A stretch of DNA of 8,369 nt from Moraxellaceae bacterium (lineage in GTDB: Bacteria; Pseudomonadota; Gammaproteobacteria; Pseudomonadales; Moraxellaceae): contig JAJNDL010000033.1 of the NCBI GenBank assembly GCA_021156385.1, positions 1-8,369 of the forward strand, read 5' to 3'. This document shows positions 7,219 through 8,369 of the stretch, piece by piece (the first letter of the stretch is position 1; the number at the start of each line of letters is the position of its first letter). The notes beneath the pieces were generated by a model. The model made no database searches. It saw only the letters and a list, made by a program, of their open reading frames with translations, and was not told where the DNA came from. The position numbers and the translations under genes are program-made.

Positions 7219-7968
7219 CTACTCGGCGGAAGCGCCCTCGGCCACTTCCACGAAACCGTCAGACTCGCGGCCACCGTGGGAAGCAGCGTATTCCCTGCCT
7301 TCCAGCACGGCATCGGCCATGGCGCGCACATACAACTGCACGGCACGGATGGCGTCGTCGTTGCCGGGAATGACGTAGTCCACACCCGCCGGATTGGAAT
7401 TGGTGTCGACAATACCGATCACGGGAATGCCCAGCTTGTTGGCTTCAGTGATGGCGATCTTTTCATGGTCGACATCGACGACGAACAGGGCATCGGGCAA
7501 GCCACCCATGTCCTTGATGCCGCCGAGGGACTTTTCCAGCTTTTCCATCTCGCGGGTGCGCTCCAGCGCTTCACGCTTGGTCAGCTTGGCGAAAGTGCCG
7601 TCCTGGGTCTGAGCCTCCAGGTCCTTCAGTCGCTTGATCGACTGACGGATGGTCTTCCAGTTGGTGAGCATGCCGCCCAGCCAGCGGTGATCGACGAAGG
7701 GCATGCCGCAACGGGCAGCCTGTTCGCGGATGATGGGGGCAGCGGCACGCTTGGTGCCCACGAACAGCACCTTGTTCTTGTTCGAGGCCAGCTTGTTGAC
7801 GTAGTTCAGCGCGTCATTGAGGGCCGGAACGGTGTGCTCGAGGTTGATGATGTGAATCTTGTTGCGGGCCCCGAAGATGTATTGAGCCATCTTGGGGTTC
7901 CAGAAGCGGGTCTGGTGACCGAAATGCGCGCCAGCCTGCAACAGCTCGCGCATGGATACCTGTGCCAT
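7219..7968 (-). CDS. rpsB: 30S ribosomal protein S2
   Basis: S2 is a late-assembling 30S protein at the head-body junction and is needed for S1 to bind. The 249-residue protein matches the family (E. coli 241), the excess being an acidic, Gly/Ser-rich C-terminal tail ([19 protein letters not shown]). Typical stretches are [22 protein letters not shown] (6-27), with the N-terminal S2 signature, [40 protein letters not shown], and the C-terminal signature region [25 protein letters not shown]. The charged stretch around residues 108-150 forms the helical coiled-coil protrusion. GGAG lies 6 nt before the ATG. The stop is TAG. A strong promoter and a long structured leader precede it; S2 represses its own operon through that leader in E. 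coli. Confidence 0.98.
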   Translation of the reverse strand: MAQVSMRELLQAGAHFGHQTRFWNPKMAQYIFGARNKIHIINLEHTVPALNDALNYVNKLASNKNKVLFVGTKRAAAPIIREQAARCGMPFVDHRWLGGMLTNWKTIRQSIKRLKDLEAQTQDGTFAKLTKREALERTREMEKLEKSLGGIKDMGGLPDALFVVDVDHEKIAITEANKLGIPVIGIVDTNSNPAGVDYVIPGNDDAIRAVQLYVRAMADAVLEGREYAASHGGRESDGFVEVAEGASAE

Positions 7969-8117
7969 GTCAAACTCCGGTTTGGGTTAGGCCTCCATCC
8001 ACCCCGACTGCCAACCTTCTTTTCTCAGAAGGCACCCGACAGGCGTGACGGTGAATGTGCGATTTATGGGAACGCTCATCGGTTTTCCCTTGTGCAACAG
8101 GGGTTTGCCGAAAAGCG
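7969..8117 (-). promoter_or_regulatory. rpsB leader, t44-type S2 autoregulatory RNA (candidate)
   Basis: The predicted transcript has a leader of about 149 nt before rpsB. In E. coli the same map-rpsB gap encodes the RNA once called t44/tff, now understood as the leader through which S2 represses rpsB-tsf. Two folds are visible on the minus strand. The first is a hairpin at 8080-8110: outer CGG/CCG, inner CCC/GGG and TGT/ACA. The second is a CCTTCT/AGAAGG stem at 8015-8032 with loop GAGAAA. After it, GGTTGGC (8016-8010) can pair with GCCTAACC (7992-7985, one bulged T) just upstream of the ribosome site. That pairing shares two bases with the second stem, and a GGGT at 8037-8034 can compete for the ACCC at 7987-7984, so a switch or pseudoknot is possible. 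Assignment rests on position and folds, not on a covariance search. Confidence 0.68.
7987..8079 (-). CDS. Possible 30-codon leader ORF inside the rpsB leader
   Basis: An ATG at 8079 preceded by AAGGG (7 nt spacing) opens a 30-residue frame starting MSVPINRTFTVTPVG and ending GWQSGWMEA, with a TAA 18 nt before the rpsB ATG. It matches nothing I recognise. Its AGGG is paired in the first leader hairpin, and the frame covers the second stem and most of the proposed third pairing. Ribosomes reading it would melt those folds. It may well be chance, since the RNA structure alone explains the conservation expected here. Confidence 0.2.
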   Translation of the reverse strand: MSVPINRTFTVTPVGCLLRKEGWQSGWMEA

Positions 8118-8133
8118 CGGCGCTTTATACCAT
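8105..8133 (+). promoter_or_regulatory. Weak candidate promoter for map
   Basis: TTGCCG (8105-8110), a 17-bp spacer and TACCAT (8128-8133) each match four of six consensus bases on the plus strand, predicting a start near 8140 and a leader of about 60 nt. It overlaps the rpsB promoter face to face, so the two would compete. No better plus-strand pair is seen in the gap. Confidence 0.3.
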
Positions 8134-8153
8134 AGACCCCCTTTCCCTCTCAA
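8124..8153 (-). promoter_or_regulatory. rpsB promoter (sigma-70, extended -10)
   Basis: On the minus strand TTGAGA (8153-8148), an 18-bp spacer, and TATAAA (8129-8124) preceded by TGG form a near-consensus promoter with an extended -10. Transcription should start near 8117. The discriminator after the -10 is GCGCCGC, the GC-rich type associated with stringent control of ribosomal genes. A 6-bp inverted repeat (8112-8126) overlaps the -10 and start site. Confidence 0.8.
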
Positions 8154-8155
8154 CC

Positions 8156-8172
8156 GCAGCAGCTTCTGCTGC
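8156..8172. repeat. Inverted repeat between the rpsB promoter and map
   Basis: GCAGCAG and CTGCTGC form a perfect 7-bp inverted repeat with loop CTT. It begins 2 bp upstream of the rpsB -35 box and ends 27 nt before the map ATG. It could be a regulator site for the divergent promoters or a hairpin in the map leader. No T run follows it. Confidence 0.5.
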
Positions 8173-8199
8173 AGTTGACCTTCGTCGAATAGTGGTGCC

Positions 8200-8369
8200 A
8201 TGGCCCAGCTCATCAAGACTCCCGAAGACATCGAAGGCATGCGGATCGCCGGCCGGCTGGCCGGCGAAGTGCTGGATTTCATTGGCCCCTTCGTCAAGCC
8301 AGGGGTTTCGACCGAAGAATTGAACAGGCTCTGCCACGAGTACATCGTCGATGTGCAGGGCGCCATTCC
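8200..8369 (+). CDS. map: Type I methionine aminopeptidase (N-terminal part)
   Basis: Map removes the initiator methionine from nascent proteins whose second residue is small. The first 56 codons are present and the gene runs off the right edge. The sequence MAQLIKTPEDIEGMRIAGRL, followed by AGEVLDFIGPFVKPGVSTEELNR, closely follows E. coli Map (KTPEDIEKMRVAGRLAAEVL and VKPGVSTGELDRICNDYI). The metal-binding residues lie further downstream and are not seen. The start is fixed by alignment, because the upstream AATAGTGGTGCC has no clear ribosome site. The divergent position next to rpsB is the standard gammaproteobacterial arrangement. S2 itself begins Met-Ala and would be a substrate. Confidence 0.95.
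   Translation, partial: MAQLIKTPEDIEGMRIAGRLAGEVLDFIGPFVKPGVSTEELNRLCHEYIVDVQGAI

Noticed and set aside
7095..7412. N-terminal extension of EF-Ts to an ATG at 7412
   Set aside because: The added 106 residues come from rpsB read out of frame and the rpsB-tsf gap; the conserved [10 protein letters not shown] start with GAGG upstream is at 7094.
7183..8178. 331-codon open frame on the plus strand opposite rpsB and its leader
   Set aside because: It covers rpsB, its leader and promoter with no recognisable product; S2 on the minus strand is certain.
8175..8192. TTGACC at 8175-8180 as the -35 box of map
   Set aside because: A -10 at normal spacing would fall on the map start codon, leaving no leader or ribosome site.

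Overview
The window is a conserved housekeeping block from a GC-rich (estimated by eye, roughly 60% or more) gammaproteobacterium. Reading the minus strand from right to left, the genes are rpsB, tsf, pyrH, frr, uppS, cdsA, dxr, rseP and the first part of bamA. The start of map is divergent on the plus strand at the right edge. The order frr-uppS-cdsA-dxr-rseP-bamA is the one I recall from Pseudomonas-type gammaproteobacteria; in E. coli dxr sits directly after frr. Together with the t44-type rpsB leader and protein sequences close to the gammaproteobacterial families, this points to a non-enteric gammaproteobacterium. I cannot name a genus.

Right part (about 6170-8369): a 231-nt intergenic region separates map from rpsB. 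It carries a near-consensus extended -10 promoter for rpsB and a leader of about 150 nt that fits the S2-responsive rpsB leader. rpsB and tsf (ribosomal protein S2 and EF-Ts) form one transcription unit. The gap between them is highly structured, and the unit ends at a strong intrinsic terminator at 6173-6200.

Middle and left part (1-6170): pyrH probably starts a second transcript just after that terminator. From pyrH to bamA the genes are packed tightly: gaps of 24, 4, 81 and 3 nt, a 1-nt dxr/rseP overlap, then 19 nt before bamA. I see no intrinsic terminator in these gaps. The 81-nt uppS-cdsA gap is the only loose joint, and cdsA after it starts at TTG.

The genes cover translation (S2, EF-Ts, ribosome recycling factor, methionine aminopeptidase), UMP phosphorylation (PyrH), and envelope building. 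Dxr supplies isoprenoid precursor, UppS turns it into the undecaprenyl carrier lipid, and CdsA makes CDP-diacylglycerol for phospholipids. RseP is the site-2 protease of envelope-stress signalling, and BamA assembles the outer-membrane proteins whose misfolding that pathway monitors. PyrH and Dxr link nucleotide and isoprenoid supply to growth rate and wall synthesis.

I found no mobile element, CRISPR array, tRNA, rRNA or accessory system. The interesting material is regulatory: the rpsB leader and a small ORF inside it, three hairpins in the rpsB-tsf gap, a hairpin in the pyrH leader, and the uppS-cdsA gap. Long open frames on the plus strand across the operon are shadows of the GC-rich minus-strand genes.
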